The translations under genes were made by a program, and so were the position numbers. A model generated the notes under the pieces. The model saw only the letters and a program-made list of their open reading frames with translations, was not told the origin of the DNA and ran no database searches. A stretch of DNA of 64,000 nucleotides. Source: Sphingomonas alba. GTDB taxonomy: Bacteria; Pseudomonadota; Alphaproteobacteria; Sphingomonadales; Sphingomonadaceae. Below are positions 9,374-15,660 of the stretch, piece by piece. The stretch is from positions 1,426,001 to 1,490,000 of the forward strand of contig NZ_JAMGBD010000001.1 of NCBI RefSeq assembly GCF_023516555.1, in the 5' to 3' direction. Positions within the stretch are counted from its first letter, which is position 1; each line of letters starts with the position of its first letter.

Positions 9374-9517
9374 CTAACGCTTGAAGAACTGGACCTCGCG
9401 TTCATGTTTTTCGGCCGCGGCGCGGCTGGAGAAGGTGCCGAGGTTCCTGCGCTTGCCGTCGGAGCCCTTCTTGCGTGAGTAGAGACGATACTCGCCCGAT
9501 TTCAGTTTTCTGATCAT
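9374..9517 (-). CDS. Small basic conserved hypothetical protein (47 aa)
   Basis: A 47-residue open frame runs from the ATG at 9515-9517 to TAG at 9374-9376. The product is highly basic: MIRKLKSGEYRLYSRK, then GSDGKRRNLGTFSSR, then AAAEKHEREVQFFKR. The pattern KSGEYRLYSRK...RRNLGTF.SR.AAEKHER.V.FFK recalls short conserved proteins annotated as hypothetical in many alphaproteobacteria and looks like a three-stranded sheet plus helix, reminiscent of the DNA-binding arm of phage integrases. It lies 86 bases upstream of the TauE gene on the same strand. Function unknown. The coding character and conservation-like pattern make it credible. Confidence 0.65.
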   Translation of the reverse strand: MIRKLKSGEYRLYSRKKGSDGKRRNLGTFSSRAAAEKHEREVQFFKR

Positions 9518-9712
9518 AGCGCGGCTTCAACGCCTGGCGGTGGCAAAGGCTGCCGACGGCATGGCCGTAAACTCCCTGCAAAATCAGCCACTTGGCGGGA
9601 TGATAACTGATCTAAGTCTCTAATATTGTTTGGTTTTTTCAGTTCGTCGACGTATCGTTTCGGCTTGCCTTAAACGCTGCGACCAGTTCGCAGGTGCGCG
9701 TGTTGGTTGGGC

Positions 9713-10645
9713 ATGATGTACACACGCAAGACGCTTAGCCTGGCCGGGACCGCGATTGCCGCGGCCCTCGCCTTTTCATCAACCCCGCTGGTTGCGCAGG
9801 ACACTGCCGCCAGCGAAAGCACGGCGGCCGATACTTCGGCAACGACGACGACCGCAGACCCGCTCGCGCCGACGGCCGACGCGCCGGAGTCGACCACGAC
9901 GGCGCCCGAGCCGTCGGCCAAGCCCAAGGCAAGCACCAAAGCCAAGGCCGTCACGACGGCCAAGCCGGTGAAGGCTAGCCCCAAGGTGGCCGCGAAGGCT
10001 CCGGCCCCGATTGCCGCCAAGAGCGAACCCGCCCCGGCCGCGGACCCGGTGGCAACGCACGCCGAAAGCACAGCCGCCGTGCCACTGGCCAGCATGGCGG
10101 CCGCCCCGAAAGCCGCGCCGCGACCGCAGCAGGCGGCTCCGACGACGTCGCTCCAATCGCTGACGGACCCCGATATGTTGCCCTATGCGGCGGGTGCCGG
10201 TTTGAGCCTGCTCGCTTTGGCCGGGGTCGGTGTTGCCGCAGCCGCCAGCGGCCGCAGGCAGCGCCGTCGCGACACAACCGCCCCGGACGATCGCATTGTC
10301 GCCGCCGATGGACCGGTGACGAAGGAGCCGGGCTTTGTTCGAGCGGCGGCGCCCGTCGCCGCGCCTCCTGTTGCGGGGGCAACGGTGGCGCCGAGCTTCG
10401 ATGCTCCTGCCGGGTCGAGCCCGCGCACTGTCGCGGCCTACAAGGGCCCGACCGAGGACAATCCTTCCCTGTCGCTCAAGAAGCGGCTGAAACGGGCCCG
10501 GGCGATGGACCAGATGGAGCGGCGCGGGACCCTTCCTCCGGCGCTCGCCGCCCCGGCGCGGAAGGCGAGTACGCCATTTACGGACTCGAAGGTGTCGGCG
10601 TTCCGGTTCGGGCAGCCGAGCGGCCAGCCAGCCTTCCAATATTGA
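9713..10645 (+). CDS. Ala/Pro/Lys-rich exported single-TM hypothetical protein
   Basis: Predicted 310-residue protein, not recognised as a known family. It has a signal peptide (about 1-28, cleavage after PLVAQ), a long low-complexity Ala/Thr/Pro/Glu stretch (30-75), a Lys/Ala/Pro stretch (70-105, AKPKASTKAKA), and more Ala/Pro up to about 145. A single hydrophobic helix follows (157-179, GAGLSLLALAGVGVAAAA), capped by a basic cluster (SGRRQRRR). The C-terminal 120 residues are polar, with RRLKRARAMDQMERRG-like helices. I chose ATG 9713 over the TTG at 9707; ATG 9716 is also possible. It may tether something to the membrane through the basic or proline-rich part, but nothing in the context identifies a partner. 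Confidence 0.6.
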   Translation: MMYTRKTLSLAGTAIAAALAFSSTPLVAQDTAASESTAADTSATTTTADPLAPTADAPESTTTAPEPSAKPKASTKAKAVTTAKPVKASPKVAAKAPAPIAAKSEPAPAADPVATHAESTAAVPLASMAAAPKAAPRPQQAAPTTSLQSLTDPDMLPYAAGAGLSLLALAGVGVAAAASGRRQRRRDTTAPDDRIVAADGPVTKEPGFVRAAAPVAAPPVAGATVAPSFDAPAGSSPRTVAAYKGPTEDNPSLSLKKRLKRARAMDQMERRGTLPPALAAPARKASTPFTDSKVSAFRFGQPSGQPAFQY

Positions 10646-10741
10646 TCTCCCGGCGAGCAGTGGCGGAGCGCCGTCGTCCATCCGGGCGGCGGCGCTTTGC
10701 TTTGCGCGGATCGCGGCGCCATGATTTCGGAGCGATTCGAC

Positions 10742-11188
10742 ATGGGGGCGAGCATGACGGCGGACGAGCTAATCGAGGCATTGCAACTGGCGCCGCATCC
10801 CGAAGGCGGCTGGTACCGCGAGACCTGGCGGGCTGAGGCGACGGAGGGCGAGCGGGCGGCGGCGAGCGCGGTGCTCTATGTCATCCAGCCGGGCCAGCGG
10901 TCGCACTGGAACCGGGTCGACGCCGATGAAGTCTGGCTGTGGCACGCGGGCGATGCGGTCGAGCTGAGGATCGCCGCCAGCGACGCCGGGCCGGTGCGGA
11001 CGGTGAGGCTTGGCGGGCGCGTCACGGACGGCGAGCAGGTGCAGGCGATCATCCCCGCCGGCCAATGGCAGTCGGCAGAGCCGGTCGGCGGCGCGGCTAG
11101 CTACGCCCTTATTTCCTGCATCGTCGCGCCGGCGTTCGAATTCCGTGGTTTCGAGCTGGCTTCGCCGGACTGGGAGCCGGGCGCCTGA
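10742..11188 (+). CDS. Cupin-fold protein, DUF985 family
   Basis: Predicted small beta-barrel (cupin) protein of about 148 residues. The DUF985 signature is clear: LIEALQLAPHPEGGWYRETWR near the start, LYVIQPGQRSHWNRVDADEVWLWHAGD in the centre and IIPAGQWQSAEPVG near the end. His and Glu in SHW, DEVW and WHAGD are the usual metal or ligand positions. The family is cytosolic and its substrate is unknown, though some members are sugar epimerase-like. I take the ATG at 10742 (GGAG nine bases upstream); the ATG at 10754 fits the family start equally well. It stands alone between hypothetical genes. Confidence 0.85.
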   Translation: MGASMTADELIEALQLAPHPEGGWYRETWRAEATEGERAAASAVLYVIQPGQRSHWNRVDADEVWLWHAGDAVELRIAASDAGPVRTVRLGGRVTDGEQVQAIIPAGQWQSAEPVGGAASYALISCIVAPAFEFRGFELASPDWEPGA

Positions 11189-11200
11189 CGGGAAAAGGCG

Positions 11201-11350
11201 GCCTTAAGGTCACTAAAGTCGCTAAAGTCTCGGGATCAGCGACCATTTTTCGGATCATTTGCGGCTGTTGGAAAATTGCACATTGTGGAGGCGGGCGATG
11301 CGAAAGAGCGCCCTCTCAATGGCGTCCAGTGCCACCTGTAGGACAGGAAA
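11201..11350 (+). repeat. Copy 1 of a ~145-bp segment flanking the RcnB-like gene
   Basis: Intergenic segment that aligns in the same orientation with 11910-12052. Matching blocks are GCCTTAAGGTCACT (copy 2: GCCTAAAGTTCACT), TGCGAAAGAGC at 11299, and TGTAGGACAG at 11337. The last two are exactly 38 bases apart in both copies. This copy ends 78 bases before the start of the RcnB-like gene and so lies in its upstream region. It could be regulatory or encode an RNA; nothing else in it suggests a protein. Confidence 0.55.
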
Positions 11351-11428
11351 AACGACGGACGGCTCCTGAGTCTCCCTGATGGCGGGGCCCTATACAGCGG
11401 CCTAGCCCTGACCGCGAAGGAGATCCCC

Positions 11429-11902
11429 ATGACGAAACTCCCAGCCCGTATCGGCTATGCTTTGACATTCGCATCCTTGATCGCACTGGCGAGCGCCGGC
11501 GATGCCCAGCAGCGGGCCCGGCAGGGCACCCAGAAGGCGACCACGGTGAACAAGGCGGGCAATACCAACCGCGGCACGCGCAACACGAACGTCAACAAGA
11601 ACACCAACGTCAACGTGAACCGGAACGTCAATGTCGACCGCGACGTCCATGTCTATCACGGCAACCGCGTCCATGCGGGGCGTTACGCCTGGCCGCACGG
11701 CTATGCCTATGGCCGCCGCGCCGTCGGCTACATCATGCCGCGGCCGTTCCTGACCTCGGCCTATTATTACAGCGGCTGGCGGGCGCTCGGCCTGGCGGCA
11801 CCATTGGCTGGCCACCAGTGGGTGCGGTACGGCGAAGACCTGCTGCTGGTGCAGGTGGCGACCGGCCGCGTCGTCGACGTCCGCTACGGCGTATTCGACT
11901 AA
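11429..11902 (+). CDS. RcnB-like exported protein with Asn-rich repeats
   Basis: Predicted 157-residue periplasmic protein. The signal peptide is 1-26 (ending ASAGDAQ). Residues 38-73 are a low-complexity tract rich in Asn, Val, Thr and Arg with repeating NVN/NTN units (NTNVNVNRNVNVDRDVHVY). The C-terminal domain ends with GHQWVRYGEDLLLVQVATGRVVDVRYGVF, the signature of the RcnB family (periplasmic proteins linked to nickel/cobalt homeostasis in E. coli). A SD-like AAGGAG precedes the ATG at 11429. It is flanked by two copies of a repeated segment. In sphingomonads such RcnB-like proteins are abundant and their metal link is unproven, although a metal-type MerR module lies 1.3 kb away. Confidence 0.75.
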   Translation: MTKLPARIGYALTFASLIALASAGDAQQRARQGTQKATTVNKAGNTNRGTRNTNVNKNTNVNVNRNVNVDRDVHVYHGNRVHAGRYAWPHGYAYGRRAVGYIMPRPFLTSAYYYSGWRALGLAAPLAGHQWVRYGEDLLLVQVATGRVVDVRYGVFD

Positions 11903-11909
11903 GTTTTCA

Positions 11910-12052
11910 GCCTAAAGTTCACTGATGTCATGGAGTGGACGACCAGAATCTGTGAACTTAAGCGGGCTGGCGGCGGTGGCGGGTGCGAAGGAGCGCAGGG
12001 TGCGAAAGAGCCGTGTCCTCGATGCATGACCGCGCGCGTGTAGGACAGCGAA
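11910..12052 (+). repeat. Copy 2 of the ~145-bp segment flanking the RcnB-like gene
   Basis: Matches 11201-11350 in direct orientation (blocks at 11910, TGCGAAAGAGC at 12001 and TGTAGGACAG at 12039, the last two 38 bases apart as in copy 1). The copy also contains AAAGTTCAC...GTGAACTT (11914-11959), able to pair, and TGTCCT...AGGACA (12014-12047). It sits just after the RcnB-like gene and before the converging PAN-domain gene, so no gene starts behind it. It may be the leftover upstream region of a deleted tandem gene copy, or a separate RNA or operator. Confidence 0.5.
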
Positions 12053-12077
12053 CAGCGGCCTGAACCTAGGCCGATGG

Positions 12078-12629
12078 CTAGTCCTTCACCGCCGAAATCA
12101 TATCGGCATTGGGTGACTGCGGCGGGACCACGCCCTTCAGCCAGCAAGTGCGATTTGAAATCACATAGGTCATCGCCACGCAGCGCTTTTCAATCCGGCA
12201 AAGCTCCGAGCAATCATAGGCGTTGGCCGCGTATTTTCCGATGTTGCTGAGGTCGTGGGCATCCCGGTTCACGCCTTGTTCGAGCGGCCCCATTGTGCCG
12301 CCCGTATCAGTTGATGTGTTGTCCTGCACCTCGGTCGAATTGTCCTGATCGGTTCCGCCATCGGTGTTCGACGTCGCATTTTCCTGCGTGTTGTTCTCGT
12401 TCAGGTTCTGCGCGTCGGTCGAATTCCGGCTTTCGTCAGGGTCATGCTTGGGGTTGATCGCGGGCGAGTAGAGGCCGAGCACGAGCAACACCCCGCCCAG
12501 CGCGAACAGCAGCGCCTGCCGCTTGATCGAGGACAATGCAGGCAAGGTGACGCCGAAGGCGCTGAGGCCGCCTCCGATCAATGCCCCGGCCATGAAGACG
12601 ATTCCAGCGCTCACGAAAACGGTTTGCAT
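12078..12629 (-). CDS. Membrane-anchored PAN/apple-domain-like protein
   Basis: Predicted 183-residue protein. I chose the ATG at 12627-12629, preceded by a GGGGGGA ribosome site, over the GTG 15 bases upstream. Two TM helices (about 1-24 and 36-55) are followed by an unusual acidic linker rich in Asn, Thr, Asp, Glu and Ser (about 60-120, for example NLNENNTQENATSN). The C-terminal ~50 residues contain DCSELCRIEKRCVAMTYV and NRTCWLKGV, the spacing of a PAN/apple domain, normally a disulfide-stabilised ligand-binding fold. The linker and domain are probably periplasmic. It lies 90 bases downstream of the merR-like gene on the same strand. Function unknown. Confidence 0.65.
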   Translation of the reverse strand: MQTVFVSAGIVFMAGALIGGGLSAFGVTLPALSSIKRQALLFALGGVLLVLGLYSPAINPKHDPDESRNSTDAQNLNENNTQENATSNTDGGTDQDNSTEVQDNTSTDTGGTMGPLEQGVNRDAHDLSNIGKYAANAYDCSELCRIEKRCVAMTYVISNRTCWLKGVVPPQSPNADMISAVKD

Positions 12630-12719
12630 TGCGATTCCCCCCACAATGCCGGTTCCCGAGCGCGCTCATTCTATCAAAAAAGAGGCGGGAAGATAGGCTC
12701 GCCGCGTTCCGGCTCCGGT

Positions 12720-13127
12720 TCAGGTGTCGAAGGCGCCAAGGATCGGGCAGGGCCCGCCGCGCTTTTTGGCGCAGGCGGTGGCGAGCCCGGAAAGCGCGTC
12801 GCGGGCTTCCTGCAACGCCAGGATCTTCTCATCGATGGCGGCGACCCGGGCCTGGGCAAGCTCGCGGGCGCGGGCGCGGTCGTCCGACGCATCGAGCGCG
12901 ATGAGCTCGCCAATCTCGGCAAGGGTGAAACCGGCGGCCTGGGCCGAGCGGATGAACTTCAATCGCTGGACATCCTCGTCGCAATAGCGGCGCACTTCGC
13001 CATGCGGCCGTGGCGGCTCGGGGAGCAGGCCGCGCCGCTGGTAATAACGGACGGTCTCGACGCCCACGCCCGCCGCCTTGGCGAGCCCGCCGATCGTGTC
13101 CGAATTTCCTGCTTGATTCCGTACCAT
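12720..13127 (-). CDS. MerR family metal-type transcriptional regulator
   Basis: Predicted DNA-binding regulator of about 135 residues (longer from GTG 13157). The winged-helix domain shows IGGLAKAAGVGVETVRYYQRRGLL and GEVRRYCDEDVQRLKFIRSAQAAGFTL, followed by a long dimerisation helix and a C-terminal metal loop TACAKKRGGPCPIL. The two loop cysteines are CX7C, the spacing of Cu(I)-sensing CueR. The third ligand position, Cys82 in mercury MerR, is Arg here. So it is a metal-type MerR, but the metal is uncertain; Cu/Ag-type is my best guess. The ATG at 13125-13127 lies inside a CCGTAC-N4-GTACGG palindrome. It is divergent from the metallothionein-like gene at 13192. Confidence 0.88.
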   Translation of the reverse strand: MVRNQAGNSDTIGGLAKAAGVGVETVRYYQRRGLLPEPPRPHGEVRRYCDEDVQRLKFIRSAQAAGFTLAEIGELIALDASDDRARARELAQARVAAIDEKILALQEARDALSGLATACAKKRGGPCPILGAFDT

Positions 13128-13144
13128 GGTACGGAGGTTAATAG
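13113..13144 (+). promoter_or_regulatory. MerR-type promoter/operator for the Cys-rich peptide gene
   Basis: A perfect 16-bp palindrome, CCGTACCATGGTACGG (13119-13134), has the same half-sites (CCGTAC/GTACGG) and 4-bp centre as the classical mer operator. It lies between TTGATT (13113-13118, -35) and TTAATA/TAATAG (13138-13144, -10), giving a 19-20-bp spacer. That overlong spacer is the hallmark of MerR-activated promoters, where the regulator untwists the DNA on metal binding. Transcription would run rightwards into the gene at 13192. The palindrome also covers the likely start codon of the leftward merR-like gene, so binding should repress that gene as well. Confidence 0.8.
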
Positions 13145-13191
13145 TCCTTTTGTCCACGGCGAATCAACGCCGCGACGGAAGGAGAAAAGAG

Positions 13192-13299
13192 ATGCTTTCC
13201 AATACTTATCTTAGCGAGCTGCAGGTCCAGGCTGCCAAGCTCGACACGCGCGGTGGCTGCAAGTGCAAGCCCTGCACCTGCAAGAATTGCGCTTGCTGA
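13192..13299 (+). CDS. Metallothionein-like hexa-cysteine peptide (35 aa)
   Basis: A 35-residue open frame with a good ribosome site (AAGGAGAAAAGAG before ATG 13192). The first 22 residues look helical and contain no Cys (MLSNTYLSELQVQAAKLDTR, GG). The last 13 hold six cysteines in a regular array: CKC-KP-CTC-KN-CAC, that is three CXC units separated by two residues, rich in Lys. This is a metallothionein-like metal-thiolate cluster sequence, far shorter than SmtA or MymT. It is governed by an apparent MerR-type promoter and faces the MerR regulator gene, so metal binding (buffering or sequestration in the cytoplasm) is a well-supported inference. A strong hairpin follows the stop. Confidence 0.78.
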   Translation: MLSNTYLSELQVQAAKLDTRGGCKCKPCTCKNCAC

Positions 13300-13307
13300 A
13301 TGGTGAT

Positions 13308-13336
13308 GCCGCCGCCCGGCAAAACCGGGCGGCGGC
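13308..13336 (+). terminator. Strong hairpin after the Cys-rich peptide gene
   Basis: A perfect 12-bp GC stem (13308-13319 with 13325-13336) closes a 5-base loop, nine bases after the stop of the metallothionein-like gene. It is the right place for a terminator, but no T run follows (TGATCAACC), so it may instead protect the 3' end of the short mRNA or terminate with help from Rho. Confidence 0.55.
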
Positions 13337-13446
13337 TGATCAACCGGGTTGCACCAGCGCAGCAGCCAACCATTCGGGGCTAGGTGGCGAGCCGGCGGGC
13401 GGTTATGAAAGGCGGGTGCACGCCTGAGCGTGGGAGGAGACCGATC

Positions 13447-13545
13447 ATGGCCAAAGGCCAAGTCAAGAAGAACAAGGAAGCCCGCAAGCCCAAGAAGGAA
13501 AAGGTGAAAGTCATCGCCGCCAACCCTTCGACGAAAGGGCGCTAG
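13447..13545 (+). CDS. Small lysine-rich hypothetical protein (32 aa)
   Basis: A 32-residue open frame with a strong ribosome site (GGGAGGAG nine bases before ATG 13447). The product is very basic: MAKGQVKKNKEARKPKKEK then VKVIAANPSTKGR. Short proteins with the same MAKGQ...NKE.RKPKK pattern are annotated as hypothetical in many alphaproteobacteria. It could bind nucleic acid or ribosomes by charge, but no function is known. It lies 147 bases after the Cys-rich peptide gene, on the same strand, separated by the hairpin. Confidence 0.6.
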   Translation: MAKGQVKKNKEARKPKKEKVKVIAANPSTKGR

Positions 13546-13550
13546 GCGCC

Positions 13551-13680
13551 ACCGAGCGCAAGCGAGCGATTGCGAGGCAATCGCGACCTAGCGCGCAGAG
13601 ATGGCGCCAGCCGGACGGCCTGCGCGGCTCGCCGCGACAGGACCTACGGCGCGGATTCACTCCGCGCCGAGCGCCACGGG
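13551..13680 (+). repeat. Three-hairpin structured repeat, copy A
   Basis: Non-coding element matching 53680-53803 on the opposite strand. Hairpin 1 is at 13566-13584 (GCGATTGC/GCAATCGC, loop GAG), hairpin 2 at 13623-13636 and hairpin 3 at 13647-13669 (CGGCGCGG/CCGCGCCG with loop ATTCACT). The spacers between hairpins, 38 and 10 bases, agree with copy B (39 and 10). Hairpins 1 and 3 differ in sequence between the copies while keeping their pairing. ACAGGAC between hairpins 2 and 3 is conserved. It lies between the small Lys-rich gene and the PIN cassette. It may be a mobile palindromic repeat or an RNA with a conserved fold. Confidence 0.65.
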
Positions 13681-13767
13681 CACCGATGCAGCCGGCAATT
13701 TTGCAATCTGCGGGCATTCATTTCATCCTGAACCAGAGACGAAATTGCTGGGTATGGGTCGCGGCGT

Positions 13768-14442
13768 ATGACGAATACAGTTTGCGGAGCGGTAATTGAC
13801 TGGGCCGCGACAGGTTCGATGCTCCAAGGGCTCGGCACCATCGCGGGCGTGTCAGCCGTCGTTTGGGGAACACTCAAGGCGACAGGGACTTGGAAGGCGC
13901 AAAAGCTGGCGGAACGGCGATCGGACAACGCTGAGAGAATACTTACAGCCGTGTACAAAGGTCGACGAGCCATTAAGTACATCCGCGGTGTAATGGTGTG
14001 GGCACACGAACTCAGCGCAGCAGAGGCGAAGCTAAAAGAGAATCCTGATTGGGAGCGCGCAACTGAAGCGCGCCAAAAGCGCTTAGTCACTGCTCAGGCT
14101 TATTATGACCGGCTAAATCGGACCAAGGACGAGCGTCTTGCTCTGGATGAATGCTTGCCAATGGCACGTGCCCTCTTCGGCGAGGAACTCGAAGCGGCCA
14201 TTGAGAAGCTAAACCATCAGTTTTGGATCGTTCAGACGTACGTGGATGCCTACATCGATGATGAGAACGGGAATGACGCGGAATTCACAAAGAAAATCCG
14301 CCGCGCAATGTCCGAAGTCGAGCCAAGGGCGGGTGAAACAAGTGAGGTGTCAGAGGCTGTAAAAGAGACTGTCACCATCGTTGAGCGTATTTGCGTTCCG
14401 GCTCTTCAACTTGAAGGCGCGGAAATGGCAGCGTCTGCCTAG
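13768..14442 (+). CDS. Membrane-anchored hypothetical protein of the PIN cassette
   Basis: Unrecognised 224-residue protein. It has a single hydrophobic helix near the N-terminus (about 17-37, MLQGLGTIAGVSAVVWGTL), then a cytoplasm-type helical and charged region (AQKLAERRSDNAERILTAVYKGRRAIKYIRG, AEAKLKENPDWERATEARQK, FGEELEAAIEKLNHQFWIVQ) likely to form coiled coils. The ATG at 13768 has no strong ribosome site. Codon use and base composition are less GC-rich than the surroundings, suggesting acquired DNA. It ends 16 bases before the start of the PIN-like gene, so the two probably form one operon. I do not recognise a family; it could be an anchor or regulator for the downstream nuclease. 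Confidence 0.7.
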   Translation: MTNTVCGAVIDWAATGSMLQGLGTIAGVSAVVWGTLKATGTWKAQKLAERRSDNAERILTAVYKGRRAIKYIRGVMVWAHELSAAEAKLKENPDWERATEARQKRLVTAQAYYDRLNRTKDERLALDECLPMARALFGEELEAAIEKLNHQFWIVQTYVDAYIDDENGNDAEFTKKIRRAMSEVEPRAGETSEVSEAVKETVTIVERICVPALQLEGAEMAASA

Positions 14443-14458
14443 CTTATCGAAACAACGA

Positions 14459-15655
14459 ATGGCCCAACAAGGCCCGATTTCGGAAACAGAGCTAATCCGA
14501 GCTGCACCGAAGCGTGTCTATCTGGACACCCAAGACTTCTCTAGGTTCGGAGAATTGGTCCGGGGTAAGCCCGACGGTCAATCAAAGGAGCTTTTCGACT
14601 ACCTCCTGTCCAAAGCCGGCACAGGCGAAGTGCAATTTGTCTATTCGATGGTCACTCTGTCCGAGCTGCTCCAGTACCACCCCGACTTCGAAGCTACGAC
14701 GATGGCTCGAGCAGAGGCAGTTGAGCTGCTTTGTAACGGATGGTGTTGCATCAATCCGAGCAGACTATTGGCACGAGAGGCGGCCATTGCCCTGAAAGGA
14801 AGCGGTCACGATCTCGCTGTGGTCCAATCACGGGATAATTGGACCCCCAATATTTCCAACGTCTTTGAAGACTTTGACCAGAAACTGACCGAGATAAAGC
14901 AATCCATCATTGCCGAGTCTGTCGGTATGAACCGCAGGGCCCGTCGGATTGCGGAGAAGGGTGCTTCGGATCGAGCATTCGCAAGGATGCTACACGAAGC
15001 CGCCCCGTTGATCGCGGGCGAGTACGGGCTTTCCGAAAAGGGTTTCCTCGGGGCATTTCTTCTTCATCACAAAGGAAAGATCAGTGCCGAAGACGCGTCG
15101 AAACGGTTTTTCTCAGAGGTCTCGAGGCCGACCAGATTTGTGAAAATCTACTTCGAGAAATATGATGGAGATAAGAATTTTCCTCAGTGGATAAGCGGCG
15201 CAGGTGAAAAGCTCAAAAGCGGCATGGAACGAACCATTGAAGGGTTAGCCGCGCTGCCACTCGACGCCGTCAAACACCACTGGGCTGGACTGTTTGAGGG
15301 CCAGCGTCAGAGAATCTCAGCCATGCTGCTTGGTTTGGCCGCTCCAGAGTTAGAGGAGTTTGGGCTATCGGAAGCAGAGTTGGACTCTCTGGAAGGCAAC
15401 CATTTGGTCCGAACTATGATGCCCATTAGAGTCTATGTGGACTTACTGAAGGCCTATCTCGCCCAAACAATTGGCATTCATGGCACAAAGGCAGAGCTCG
15501 AACGGGGTTTAGCTGGCGATCTCATGCACTCCATGTACGCGCCGTACGTAGACGTTTGGCGTTCAGACCGACGATTTGCCGCGGTTGCTCGGACGGTCGA
15601 CCTAGGTCGCGCAACGGTTTGCTCGCGTTTAAGCGAATTACCGAATTTGATCTGA
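14459..15655 (+). CDS. PIN-like nuclease domain protein with large helical insertion
   Basis: 398-residue protein read from ATG 14459; an in-frame start at 14381 would overlap the upstream gene. The chain begins like a PIN domain: KRVYLDTQDFSRF (D23), then SMVTLSELLQ (E69). It ends like one: GDLMHSMYAPYVDVWRSDRRF gives D354 and D370. These four acidic residues match the metal-binding set of PIN nucleases. About 250 residues of mostly helical, charged sequence are inserted between the halves. I infer an endoribonuclease-type enzyme, possibly restrained or targeted by the upstream membrane-anchored protein. Lower GC and a lone position beside a repeat fit an accessory defence or toxin role, which is unproven. 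Confidence 0.65.
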   Translation: MAQQGPISETELIRAAPKRVYLDTQDFSRFGELVRGKPDGQSKELFDYLLSKAGTGEVQFVYSMVTLSELLQYHPDFEATTMARAEAVELLCNGWCCINPSRLLAREAAIALKGSGHDLAVVQSRDNWTPNISNVFEDFDQKLTEIKQSIIAESVGMNRRARRIAEKGASDRAFARMLHEAAPLIAGEYGLSEKGFLGAFLLHHKGKISAEDASKRFFSEVSRPTRFVKIYFEKYDGDKNFPQWISGAGEKLKSGMERTIEGLAALPLDAVKHHWAGLFEGQRQRISAMLLGLAAPELEEFGLSEAELDSLEGNHLVRTMMPIRVYVDLLKAYLAQTIGIHGTKAELERGLAGDLMHSMYAPYVDVWRSDRRFAAVARTVDLGRATVCSRLSELPNLI

Positions 15656-15660
15656 AGCCC

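Noticed and set aside
13308-13336. A confident intrinsic terminator
   Set aside because: The hairpin is strong but lacks a T run, so I list it as a hairpin with reduced confidence rather than a proven terminator.
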